Shown: positions 54,000 to 63,490, counted from the stretch's first letter. The stretch is 64,000 nucleotides of DNA from Branchipolynoe longqiensis (GCA_030323885.1 CM059197.1:28353178-28417177); one strand, 5' to 3'. Made by a program: numbers and translations. The notes: generated from the sequence alone by a model not told the origin.

Positions 54000-54769
54000 A
54001 AACCACTACGCTTATGCGTGAGAACATTAATGGCCATTTCCGCACGTTTAAGCCGGCGGAGATTATTTCTAAATTATCAGATGAGTTAACAGGCATTAAA
54101 GGTGTTCCCAACTCCATCATTAAGGAGATGGATCGAGATGTCAATATGACAGAGGACCGTAAGAGATTTGAGGGTGTGTTGCACATAGTGCATAAGGCGG
54201 TGCTTGGTACCTTAACAGCTATTGCTCCTGTAGCAAACAGAATGCAACAAGAAAACAAGTTCTCGTCTTTGGCTAAGACTAAGACGATGGACAAAGGTAT
54301 TGCATTGTTGGCGGCGGCAGGTAATTACCTGTCGTATCGAAGATATGAAAATGTTTTCAAGTCAGTTTGCACAGATGCTGGCAAAGAAGTGGCTCGCTCA
54401 AAGAAGGTTACTGATAATGATGGGAAAGAGTTTACGCCTTTTCTTGCTCCAGAGCCGATTAAAGGGAAACCTTTAGATAACACCAAAATGTTTGGCGGTC
54501 AACTACAATACCTCTATAAAGAGGTAGAAACTGCAGCCAAGAGTGGCAAAAACATGGATGGTAAGAAGAAACAGGAAACTCCTCGTTTCAAAAGGTCACG
54601 AGGGGATTTTCGTCCACGGCGGTTCACCAGGGGAACCAGATCGGGTTCAAACTTCGGTCAAGGTTTTCGGGGCCGGGGCGCTCGCTCAGGCTGGACCGAC
54701 AACACCGCACGGCCACTAGGCCGAGGTGTCAACTCGCCGAGACCCTTCCCCAGGGGCGGGTCCAAGTAG
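53890..54769 (+). pseudogene. DIRS Gag-like protein, C-terminal frame
   Basis: About 290 codons in the frame ending with TAG at 54767-54769. An alpha-helical-looking region (ENINGHFRTFKPAEIISKLS ... GVLHIVHKAVLGTLTAIAPV) is followed by an RG-rich basic tail (FRPRRFTRGTRSG, GFRGRGARSG). Such RGG tails in Gag bind nucleic acid. No CCHC knuckle is present, as is usual in DIRS. Earlier frame homology suggests entry from about 53890. It ends just before the Pol frame. Confidence 0.65.
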
Positions 54770-54895
54770 AGGTTGAAACACAAACGTTACAAGTCCTTCC
54801 AGCCTCTAAAACCACACAAACTGTAAGCAACTTTGTGGCTGGTAACATTAATAATCATATTTCTGAGTGGCACAAAATTACAAATAGTTAGGGGT
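54770..54895 (+). pseudogene. Displaced N-terminus of DIRS Pol
   Basis: In a frame different from the main Pol frame, NFVAGNINNHISEWHKITNS is encoded at about 54826-54889 and then hits TAG. The motif of a short helix ending EWHKIT is what normally precedes the IVRGVHIPF of DIRS-type Pol, which lies in the next frame at about 54883. This marks a small deletion or shift near 54885-54895. Confidence 0.6.
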
Positions 54896-56665
54896 GTTCA
54901 TATTCCCTTCACACAATTTCTGGTACAAGGCAGGATACCTTTTCCTTATAACATTGAACCGGTTGAACGAGAGGAACTAACTAGACAGGTACAAAAATTC
55001 TTTGAGAAAGGAATTATACAAAAAGTGAGATACTGTTCAGGAGAGTTTATTTCAAACATCTTCTCGAGACCAAAGCCTAATGGTGAGGTTCGAATGATCC
55101 TGGATTTAACAATCCTTAATAAAATGGTTGAATATCGACATTTTAAAATGTTCTCGCTAGATACAGCACGCGATCTGATTACGCCAGATGCGTGGATGGC
55201 TAGTGTTGATTTACAAGATGCATATTATACGCTTCCCATAAGAGGAAAAGACTGGAAATTTCTTCGGTTTCTTTGGGATAACCAACTCTATGAGTTTACT
55301 TGCATGCCGAATGGTTTAGCTTGTGCCCCTCGTTTGTTCACTAAACTGCTTAAACCTGTTTTTTCAGTAATGGCGCGGAAGGGTCATATAAGGTTTCCAT
55401 ACATAGATGATTCCTTTATTATTGCATCAACACAAATTGATTGTGAGAATGCAGTGTTCGATTTATGTGCATTACTTACTAAATTGGGGTTTTATGTACA
55501 TCCACAAAAGTCAGTGTTTAAACCAACAAAACAACTCAAATGTTTAGGGTTTATTCTGGATACACAGTCTCTTACACTGTCGATAACAGAACAAAAACTA
55601 ATTAAGTTTATGAATACAGCGACCCAGCTTATTAAGTTACCAAAACCTAAAATTAGACAGGTCGCAGTCCTTATTGGGATAATGATATCGTATGCACCCG
55701 CTATTCTATACGGGAAGGCCCATATTAAATCTCTAGAAATAGATAAAAATTTAGCGTTAACACAAACTAAAGGGAATTTTGAGCGAAAGATGTTTATTTC
55801 GCAAGAAGGGCTACAGGATATTGGATGGTGGATGCAACACATAGCAAGTTCACCAAATCCAATCCGCATGGCGGAACCTAATACAGTAATTACTACTGAT
55901 GCTTCGTTAGAAGGTTGGGGAGCTCATCGAGATGGGGTCACAACAGGAGGTAGATGGCTTGATGATGAAAAATCAGACCATATTAATGCACTAGAACTGC
56001 GTGCTATTTATCTGGGCTTATGTAGTTTAGTAAAGATACATAAATCACAAGTTAGAATACTAACTGATAATACTACTGCCATGGCATATATTCGTAACAT
56101 GGGTGGAACCAAATCAAAGCCTTGCAATCAGTTGTCTAAACTGATTTGGAACTGGGCACAGGCTCAACAAGTCTGGCTGACTGTAGCGCATATTCCAGGG
56201 TCACAAAATACACTTGCAGACTATAAAAGTAGAAATTTCCATGACCATTTAGAATGGTCTCTCTGTACACTTTTGTTTAATTTCATTTGTGAAAAATGGG
56301 GTACACCTGAAGTTGACTTATTTGCATCACGAAATAATAACAAATTACCTTGTTATGTTTCTTGGCATCCTGAACCGGAGGCTTGGAAGGTAGATGCATT
56401 TGCTATTACCTGGGAAAATAATTATTTTTATATTTTCCCACCGTTTAGCATTATCAGCCGAGTTGTCAGGAAAATCGGTCTGGAAAGGACACATGCGATA
56501 CTGGTGGTGCCCGATTGGGACACGCAACCTTGGCTGCCAGCAGTTTCACAACTGGCAAAAGAACATATACGATTCCCAAGAAAACTCGGGAATCTGACAC
56601 ACCACGGACCGTTAGTGGTTCACGGCGACGTGTCAACGACGCCCCTATTGGCATTCCTTTTCTAA
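54833..56665 (+). CDS. DIRS RT-RNase H with Dam-like C-terminal domain
   Basis: Reverse transcriptase copies the element RNA; RNase H removes the template. Seen in order (residues of this 610-codon frame): RT with ASVDLQDAYY (first Asp about 126) and YIDD at 190-193; thumb and connection with IRQVAVLIGIM; RNase H with TTDASLEGWG (Asp 356), ALELRAI (Glu 388) and TDNTTAM (Asp 412); then EVDLFASRNNN (from 493), FPPF at 535-538 and ILVVPDWDTQPWLP. The last part resembles the Dam-like N6-adenine methyltransferase domain of DIRS elements, with FPPF where an active enzyme would have an NPPY-type motif. Listed RT and RNase H catalytic residues are intact. The frame opens at a non-ATG codon; the true N-terminus lies in the displaced frame upstream. 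Confidence 0.85.
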   Translation: MWLVTLIIIFLSGTKLQIVRGVHIPFTQFLVQGRIPFPYNIEPVEREELTRQVQKFFEKGIIQKVRYCSGEFISNIFSRPKPNGEVRMILDLTILNKMVEYRHFKMFSLDTARDLITPDAWMASVDLQDAYYTLPIRGKDWKFLRFLWDNQLYEFTCMPNGLACAPRLFTKLLKPVFSVMARKGHIRFPYIDDSFIIASTQIDCENAVFDLCALLTKLGFYVHPQKSVFKPTKQLKCLGFILDTQSLTLSITEQKLIKFMNTATQLIKLPKPKIRQVAVLIGIMISYAPAILYGKAHIKSLEIDKNLALTQTKGNFERKMFISQEGLQDIGWWMQHIASSPNPIRMAEPNTVITTDASLEGWGAHRDGVTTGGRWLDDEKSDHINALELRAIYLGLCSLVKIHKSQVRILTDNTTAMAYIRNMGGTKSKPCNQLSKLIWNWAQAQQVWLTVAHIPGSQNTLADYKSRNFHDHLEWSLCTLLFNFICEKWGTPEVDLFASRNNNKLPCYVSWHPEPEAWKVDAFAITWENNYFYIFPPFSIISRVVRKIGLERTHAILVVPDWDTQPWLPAVSQLAKEHIRFPRKLGNLTHHGPLVVHGDVSTTPLLAFLF

Positions 56666-57624
56666 GGAACCAGCTGCGCCAATTTGGATTGGACAAAATT
56701 ACTGAGAATAGGATAGTAGCTGATGCCTGGAGGCCAGGAACTGTCAAAATGTACACATCCTATTTAAAGAAATGGGGTGTACATTGTTTGTTAATGAAAG
56801 TTAAGCCAACAAATCCAACAATTTCACAAGTAGCTCGTTTTCTTCGTTCTCTAGAGGATGAGGGACTATCCTTTGGGTCGATTAATGCGGCAAGATGTGC
56901 GTTATCAATCATATTACCGAGAATTGATGGTGAAACAGTTGGAAAACATTATGTTCTTGGATATTTACTTCGTTCAATTTATCAAAGGAATCCTCCAAAA
57001 CCAAAGTATAGTCGGTTTTGGGATGTGTCTGTAGTATTTAAGTTGTTTCAGGCTTGGCCTCACAACTCGTGGTTAGATTTAAAACAATTAGGTTTTAAGG
57101 TTGCGGTCCTGTTATTATTAGTAACCGGACACAGAGGACAGACGATTGTTGCTTTGTCTTTAACTGGATTAGAAATAGACAAGAAACAAGCTACGTTTGA
57201 TTTAGCACAATTGCTTAAATCGAACACGTTAGGTGACCCTTTATCTACGGTTCACTTAGACTGTTTTCCGAGTGATCGGAAATTATGTGTTGTGTCAGCC
57301 ATACGGGCTTATATATCTAAGACAAAGGATTTACATGCATCACAACAACTATTAGTGAGCTTTATAAGGCCACATAAAGCAATTTCATGAGACACCCTTG
57401 CCAGATGGACAATTACGGTGTTGAAATTGGCTGGAGTGGATACGAGCAAATACTCATCCCACTCAACTAGAGGTGCCATGGTCTCCAAGGCATGGTTGCT
57501 AGGTGTTTCTGTGAAAAGAATACTAGCGCATGCAGGCTGGAAGACGGCTAAGTCGTTTGCAAAACATTACAACAAGCGACTAGAAAAGCCTACCGGCATT
57601 GCAAAGCGCCTGCTCGCCAACTAA
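56515..57624 (+). pseudogene. DIRS tyrosine recombinase, split by one TGA
   Basis: The recombinase integrates circular element DNA without target duplication. It overlaps the end of Pol by about 150 bases in another frame; similarity probably starts near IPFLRNQLRQFGL. A SAM-like DNA-binding region (WRPGTVKMYTSYLKKWGVHC) is followed by the catalytic part: TGHRGQT with Arg codon 57133, HSTR with His 57460 and Arg 57469, HAGW with His 57529 and Trp 57538, and the nucleophile Tyr codon 57568. A TGA at 57388-57390 lies between the first Arg box and HxxR in an otherwise continuous frame, so the protein would lose the active tyrosine. TGA from CGA by CpG decay is a plausible origin. Confidence 0.85.
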
Positions 57625-57702
57625 CAAGAATAGGTGAGAACAAAAACGTTGAATATTATATAAGAATGGATGATATTAAGGATACAAATTAATTATGTAG
57701 AG

Positions 57703-57836
57703 GTCTCCCTAGCCTGAGGCTAGCCTGAGGCTGTATACCGTGGTAAAATAGTATAGTTATACGAATCTTACCTGGGTATAGATGATGGATAACTGTTGTT
57801 TTCCCGAGGTAGAAGCCTCGGGTAGACGTGGGCTAG
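57703..57836. repeat. DIRS internal complementary region
   Basis: 57703-57748 (GTCTCCCTAGCCTGAGGC ... GTATACCGTGGTAAAA) is the complement of the left end at 52687-52732. 57749-57836 (TAGTATAGTTATACGAATC ... CGGGTAGACGTGGGCTAGGG) is the complement of the right end at 57979-58064. The meeting point equals a joined right and left end. Confidence 0.85.
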
Positions 57837-57946
57837 GGCCCACCCACCACGCCCTGCCACGTCTATCCCGTTTGTGTACCGTTACGGGAAAATCATAGTA
57901 TCCATTGTATTGAAAGATCATTTTTATCCTGAATAAGTAGGTTAAA

Positions 57947-58059
57947 ATTGCTGGTACCTCACATGCTTCCTTCTCCCTAGCCCACGTCTACCCGAGGCTT
58001 CTACCTTGGGAAAACAACAGTTATCCATCATCTATACCCAGGTAAGATTTGTATAACTA

Positions 58060-58064
<5 letters not shown>
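57947..58064 (-). repeat. DIRS right inverted terminal repeat
   Basis: ATTGCTGGTACCTCACATGC ... CTCCCTAGCC is complementary to the left repeat. CCCACGTCTACCCGAGGCTT ... GTATAACTATACTA extends further out and pairs with the internal region. Confidence 0.85.

Positions 58065-58107
<43 letters not shown>
58062..58107. repeat. (TA)n next to the DIRS right end
   Basis: About 22 TA repeats. With the TA run at 52673-52686 it suggests insertion into a TA microsatellite. Confidence 0.9.
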
Positions 58108-58109
<2 letters not shown>

Positions 58110-58420
58110 CTTACTCCAGTGTGTGTGGCACGAGGGGGGCCACCGGTATACAACTCCCGAAAGCTGGGGGGGGGTGCACTCCACCAACGCGCCAATGGAG
58201 GAAATAGCAAAGTATATATGTTCCCTTAGCATTTATACTCGTATAATGTGTATAGATCACATACATATATGCTGTATAAGAATTATATGAGTATAATAAT
58301 CTGGAATATTCCTCCTGTCCATCATCACTCACTCAGCTCCATGGACTGATCAGTCCATAGTTATCTAATGCTCCAGCCTCCCCAACCCCAGCTCCGATGG
58401 TGGCACCACCACCCCTGCAT
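58108..58420 (+). repeat. Dispersed repeat R1
   Basis: CCAGTGTGTGTGGC, GGGGGGGTGCACTCCACCAA, GTTCCCTTAGCATTTATAC, GATCACATACATATATGCTG, ATTATATGAGTATAATA and GGAATATTCCTCC. The last part is also present at 60195-60545. Confidence 0.65.
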
Positions 58421-58426
58421 ACTGTA

Positions 58427-58772
58427 AACCGGCTGTCACACATCACTGGATTGGGGGACACGGACAGAAACTGAACAAAGTCAGGATTGTGTCCATTCAG
58501 GTTTTGAAAATGCACAAAACTAGGAATGGATGGCGCTGGATTGACATCTACGGTTCTTGTCCGGTTTGAGTTTGTTTCGTCCATTGGCTGTCCGTTTCAT
58601 GTCCATTTCATGTCTGTTTCATGTCCGTTTCATATCCGTTTCATGTCCGTTTCATATCTGTTCGTAGACCCGATGTCACAAACTTTGACACATTTTAATA
58701 CATTTTGATACTTATCACCACCGGACTAGACAATTCTGTCTGTTGCTCAATCCGGTGATGTGTGACAGCCGC
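58427..58772. mobile_element. TTAA-type MITE family D, copy 2
   Basis: ACCGGCTGTCACACATCACTGG and CCGGTGATGTGTGACAGCCGC are inverted. TTAA at 58773-58776, TAAA on the left. The interior has seven TTTCATGTCCG-like units (58580-58660). Confidence 0.75.
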
Positions 58773-58935
58773 TTAACCGCCACTCACTGTACCCCTGACA
58801 AATGTATATATGATATGAGGGTTTTCATACTTTGATTTGCGGGTTTAAAATAAGACTTGTAATAATTATGGGAGAATTTTTTCTATAATGCACATAGGTA
58901 TAGCTGCGACGTAGGTTAAACTTGCTCAAAGGAAC

Positions 58936-59120
58936 TAACCAGACGGGATGACTGGATTAGTTGACCATCTGTCTCCTGTTTTGATATGTCTTGTCATCCG
59001 AAAGCAAAGGTTTTAACCCTGTTCAAGTCAAACGAAGGATTTAAAAATTGATACTTGTCACGACATAGCCTGGCATTTGGCATAATTAGGATAGGGCAAA
59101 GGAATAGTGGAATAAGAAAA
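58936..59120 (+). mobile_element. SINE H2 with short tail T2, diverged
   Basis: ACCAGACGGGATGACTGGATTAG-type head, GGTTTTAACCCTGTTCAAG, GGATAGGGCAAAGGAATAGTGG. Confidence 0.65.
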
Positions 59121-59157
59121 CAGCTCTCCCCTCCGCCACGCTCTCTCCGACACACCC

Positions 59158-59480
59158 GGGCGCGGTGGCCGAATCGGTAGAGCGCGGGCCTCGCGTGCGG
59201 GGGATGGGGAGTTTGGTTCCCGGTCGAGTCAAACAAATGACTTACAAAATTGATACTTGTCATTCCTAGTCTGGCGCTCAGCATTATTAGGATAGGGCAA
59301 GTACTGGTTAGCTTAGTGGCAGGATAATGTGACTGAGTAGGATATAGAGTCATGGTGCCAGCAGACTAATTTACCAGTGGAGCAGGACTATAAAATCATC
59401 ATGACTGCGCACTGTCACCAGTCAATACCCATCCTGATATGACCTTAGATGTCGTCATGATGTAAAGCTCCAACAACAAA
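59158..59480 (+). mobile_element. SINE H1+T1, full length
   Basis: GGGCGCGGTGGCCGAATCGG with TAGAGCG, TTGGTTCCCGGTCGAGTC, the complete body and a tail ending CTCCAACAAC. Confidence 0.88.
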
Positions 59481-59828
59481 TCAACCAACCCTAACATCCA
59501 CTACTGTCTCCCCGAGCATCTCGTCCCTTACATCCTTCCACCTGTCGCCATCACACACCCTCCATAGCCACCAAGCCCCTCTACCACCACACCCACATAG
59601 TTTAAACTGCACCTGCACTTAATTCTGCAACATCAGTATCCTCTTATACTTCCGGCTGAACACTGTTTCACAGAGCCGCTTCCCTGTGTTGACCGCTCGG
59701 CGCCTCCCCTCCTCATAGTTCTAAAGCCAGCAGTGCACTACCTGCTAGTTGTGCTTACAAGTTACAGTGTGTGGAGTCACATCTTTTTGTTTTCTTTTCT
59801 TTGAAGATGTATACTGCCTATCACGGAT
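59481..59828. other. Unassigned
   Basis: No gene. Confidence 0.5.
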
Positions 59829-60092
59829 ATGTCTGAATAGACTTGTTTTCACCATAAGACAGTTTGTCGATAGAAAGCCCGAGCCTACACTTTTACCGAC
59901 CCAAGGGATTTTTAACCTCCCTCACCACATAGACATGGTATGAGAGCAACTGACCTTTCATGACGCTGTAAGTTATACACAGCGGTGGACATCCTAATTG
60001 GCAGAGGTGGGGGCATGGGGAATCGAACCACTGACCTTCAGATTAGGAGTCCGTCCTAGATAAAAGTCAGACACTCTAACCACTCCAGTTAC
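59829..60092 (-). mobile_element. tRNA-derived SINE family S3, copy 2
   Basis: Reverse complement of 45873-46115 over its whole length: AACTGGAGTGGTTAGAGTG, GGTCAGTGGTTCGATTCCCC (better B box than copy 1), AAAAATCCCTTGGGTCGGTA, GACAAACTGTCTTATGG. Confidence 0.8.
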
Positions 60093-60194
60093 TGCCTTCT
60101 GAGCATTCACACGTGTCTTTCTATATGGCACAATGGTTCCTTGTTAGAATTATCTCTATTTGTTTAACTTGCATAGCCCAAGGAAAGCATTCAT

Positions 60195-60545
60195 TTATAT
60201 ATATCCTCCGGCGCGAGTGAGGTTCTAGCACACGTTAGGAACAGGACCAGTCGGTGGTGGTGCCACCAGTCGTCTTTAGAGGTACTGGAAGGTGGAAATA
60301 GTAACCACGGTACAGAAATAATATTATAATACAGAATAATATCAAAATAATAATAATGAGTAGTTCCCTTCTGCTGCTTTATACTCATGTAATGTGCTAT
60401 GCATCACATATATATGCTGTATAAGAATTATAAGCGTATAATACCACGGAATATTCCTCCTCTCCCTCATCGGTTACCCGGTGGCCCCAGGACTGTTGGA
60501 GCCTCTCATAGTCATCTACTACTCCAGCCTCCCCCACCTCAGCTC
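60195..60545 (+). repeat. Dispersed repeat R1, truncating the 3' end of a gene relic
   Basis: GGTGGTGGTGCCACCAG, (AAT)n, GTTCCCTTCTGCTGCTTTATA, CATCACATATATATGCTG, GGAATATTCCTCC and CTCCAGCCTCCCCCACC. Its right end runs into the coding relic at about 60545. Confidence 0.6.
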
Positions 60546-61567
60546 ATTGTTCTCGGAACAAAATGCATCCCAGTCACTTTTGCAGCCACTCTTTGCATCT
60601 CCACGGGGACCAAGTACATTGCATGCCGTTCTGATGAATCTGCTGACTGAAGACTCCCCGGATGAAATGAACCTTGCAAATTTGGCATGTGCACCCCTCC
60701 CCAAATGAGACCCACATTCAAATTCTATATCTTTGTCGATTTCTTTGAGTGTGGTTTTACCCACAGTTGATAGCCAAGCAAAAAATGTGCATTACAGTTC
60801 AGGAAGTAAAAATCCAAGTTATCACTGTCAGTTTCATCCAAGTGTTCTTTTCTGTAATCAGCAAGTCTATTAAAAAATGCTGTATTAACACTTGCTCTGT
60901 CTGTCATGATAGCAAACATTTTACTCAGAAAAGAGTTGTACATGCCATCCTTGTTTTCCTCACTACATATTTGAGTCAGCTCTTGTAACATACATATTAC
61001 ATTTTCCAACAATGTACAGCTGTACTTCAACAGATACAGTATGAAACCCAGCAGAAAGTGTCTGCCCAGAGTTCAGGGTCACTTGATGACACACCAATCT
61101 GTTACCATCCCTGGTGGTACCATCGACATGCAAGTCCCATCTATCTGACTTTAGCATTTCTTCTTCAAGTTGCAGCTTACTCAACACATGTGCATGATCT
61201 ACAAAGTTTTTAGCTGAGGAGGCTGACACAGTGTCTGACACTTTTCGGTCAAAAACCTATTTGACCAAAGTGCTCACTACATCACCAGCTTTATTTGTTG
61301 CAATGTCATATTCACAACACAGTTCCATTATACACTTTTTAATCTCATATGTGTATGGCTTCCCTGGGGCATCTGTTTTTACAACAATTTCTTCTGTCAA
61401 GCATAAAGAACACTCAGTCTGCAGTCCAATGTAGTCTTGTTGTGCTGCATGTGCCATATTCTTTGCTTTTGTTTTTTCTGCAGTAATAGATTTTACCTTT
61501 AGTCTCTGTTCCGTTAGTTGTGTTTGCAGGCTTCTGATTTTTTGTTTTAGACTGGAGATTTCTTCTT

Positions 61568-61942
61568 TCACATTTTGTTGACCAGGGCATGTAGGCAAGC
61601 CTCTTTGGACTCTAGATATATTTTCTTTCTACATAGTGCTTGGTTCTGTGCACGAGATTTGATTTTGTTCAGTTCAGAGGTCTTCTCTATCAAATGTTCA
61701 TTACTTGCATTCAGTTCTCTTTGTTGCCTATCAATTGCTGTTTTACTGACATCACACTTCATAGCATATGCGTCAAGTTCCTCAACTTTATCATACTGTG
61801 TTTTGCAACTTTCTTTCAATGTTGTTACTTTCAATTTCATTTGATCCAGTTCATCCTGATGGTTATTCACTTTTTCTTTTAATTGGTTACACTCCTTGTG
61901 TAGTTTCTCATTTTTCTTCACAGTTTGTCTAAGTGTCTGCAC
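61568..61942 (-). pseudogene. Coiled-coil block of the relic
   Basis: 124 codons of heptad-like, Lys/Glu/Gln-rich sequence (NEKLHKECNQLKEKVNNHQ ... KLKVTTLKESCKTQYDKVEEL). It continues in another frame as VKEEISSLKQKIRSLQTQL (61257-61598) after a short overlap, indicating a frameshift near 61590. Confidence 0.5.
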
Positions 61943-62639
61943 AAGATCCTTGTCAAAGTTACTGCTACAGTTATCATGAGGAGACGTGGCTGTTGTGTTA
62001 TCTTTTGCAGGTTGAACACCAGAACAATGGTTTGCTTTTTAAATGATACAGTTAAGGGACCTTTCTTTTTTTTCCTGCTCTGTGTGGACTTCAGACATTT
62101 ACGGAAAGATGCTGCAGTGAACTTCCCTGGCCACAACAAATTTACAACTGGAAAAATGTTGGTTGTATACTCTTCTACCAATTCCAACAGGCACCCATTT
62201 CTAGGTAAATTCTGAGGGCATTGAGTGGGTCACTGATTGTTGTGTGCAGAATCTCAAGTTCATCACAAAAGGGCCCTGTACCAACAACAAAAACAGGTAA
62301 TTAATTACAGTAATATATACCTTGAATTTTGTATTATGGTATTAAACTGCCCGCCCCATTGTCTATGCTACACCAGTTAATATCAACTTAGTCAACATCA
62401 AAATATGATCAATAATTTACATCAGCTACAGAATACATATTCATGTTACTCATATACTGACCATACAAAAATCAACTGGCCTTCTTCAATCTAACCTATT
62501 TAGAGTACCAATTACCCTTCCAGCACAAATTACCCTTTTCAAATGAATAAAAACAAATGCTATACTTGAACCTTGGTCAATGATACATGGATTTGACAGG
62601 GGCGACCATCTTGCATTTTTATGCGATAGTACACAGCAA

Positions 62640-62801
62640 TTTCTTTCCCTGAACCATATAATGTCCAAAATACACTTAACACCCCACTAAAACATAGACA
62701 GTAACTTTTACAACACATTACACTATCATCTGAATGTATTTGGCCATTGCCCATTCCACAGTGCCTAGCACACATAACATGGGCATCTTTTAACTTGGTT
62801 T
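62640..62801 (-). pseudogene. Exon 2, Cys/His-rich motif
   Basis: After TATTCAG (acceptor) the phase-matched frame reads ETKLKDAHVMCARHCGMGNG then DDSVMCCKSYCLCF, a plausible zinc-binding knuckle with C..HC...CC..YC spacing. The donor is uncertain; the open frame runs to 62560. Confidence 0.45.
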
Positions 62802-62877
62802 CTGAATATATTATACAAGTTTCAAGGTTGTTAAGACATAATTTGATACAATATATACTAATAAAACGTTAGCATAC

Positions 62878-62995
62878 CTATTTCTTTGAATACATCATCC
62901 ATAAGTGTGTCAATTTCATCCATATTCACCAGTTTTCTGATCGCTAGAATTGACAAAATGGTGTCAGTGTCCCGGTTCTCTCCTTTCCATATCAT
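62878..62995 (-). pseudogene. Exon 1 of the 60.5-63.0 kb relic
   Basis: ATG at 62995, 39 codons plus one base, ending in AAATAG followed by GTATGC, a good splice donor. It encodes MIWKGENRDTDTILSILAIR and VNMDEIDTLMDDVFKEI. Confidence 0.5.
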
Positions 62996-63264
62996 GCAGA
63001 TCTAGCCACATTTCAATTTGAATTACAGTACTTTTATTTTGTTTGTGAACGCACTATTTGTGGTGCTATGGCTGCTTAAAAAGAACCTTTTCATAGCGTT
63101 CAGCCATGCATTCAAGTGTGATTGGAGCGCCTATTGTGCCTATTATAATGCTCAGAAATTGGGGCAGTGCATACCCATAGTGCATTTATGGTACTGTCCC
63201 ACGGGGACACCGGATCGCTAGAACCTGGATTCATCACAGTCAAGGCTTTCATGTTGAAAAAAAT
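62996..63264. other. Sequence upstream of the relic
   Basis: It would hold the promoter. 63110-63230 vaguely resembles a SINE tail (GGTACTGTCCCACGGGG). No TATA box is clear. Confidence 0.4.
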
Positions 63265-63490
63265 GTATATATATATATATATAAATTGCAGGGTGCGAAT
63301 GACAGTGTCAAGCGTCTGTAGTTAGGAAAGCTGGCGGTGGTGGCGCCAGTAGTGACATGGGAGGGGAAAGCCCGCACCAAATGATACAACAAATAGCAGT
63401 AACAAATAGAAAAGTAATAATAACTCCCTTCCGCACCCTTATACTCGCATAGTCATTATACATTACCTAAAATCCACACCAACCTACCCT
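63265..63490 (+). repeat. Dispersed repeat R1
   Basis: (TA)n, GGCGGTGGTGGCGCCAGTAG, (AAT)-like stretch, CTCCCTTCCGCACCCTTATAC and CATTATACATTACC. Together with 60195-60545 it brackets the gene relic in direct orientation. Confidence 0.55.

Larger units (their letters stand above)
52687..58064 (+). mobile_element. Nearly complete DIRS-type tyrosine-recombinase retrotransposon
   Basis: Order: left inverted terminal repeat, about 0.66 kb leader, Gag-like frames, RT-RNase H with a Dam-like C-terminal domain, overlapping tyrosine recombinase, internal complementary region, right terminal repeat. The internal region joins sequence complementary to the extreme left end and to the extreme right end, as the model of circular DNA formation in DIRS predicts. 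Both flanks are TA repeats and there is no target duplication, as expected for recombinase-mediated integration. Frame breaks in Gag and early Pol and a TGA in the recombinase indicate a dead but young copy. Confidence 0.9.
60546..62995 (-). pseudogene. Multi-exon relic of an uncharacterised repeat-associated protein family
   Basis: Homologous blocks run down the minus strand: exon 1, a Cys/His motif exon, a third exon starting at 62275 with DELEILHTTISDPLNALRIYL, a Lys-rich stretch, long coiled-coil-like blocks (61568-61942, 61257-61598), then WDLHVDGTTRDGNRLVCHQV, TDRASVNTAFFNRL, LNCNAHFLLGYQL and SGCKSDWDAFCSENN. I associate this order with an unnamed high-copy family in cnidarians, molluscs and lancelets; function unknown. 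Asp residues in VDGTT and TDRASVN could belong to an RNase H-like fold, but this is speculative. Frameshifts near 62190, 61245 and 60735, and truncation by repeat R1 at 60545, show the copy is dead. Confidence 0.55.
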
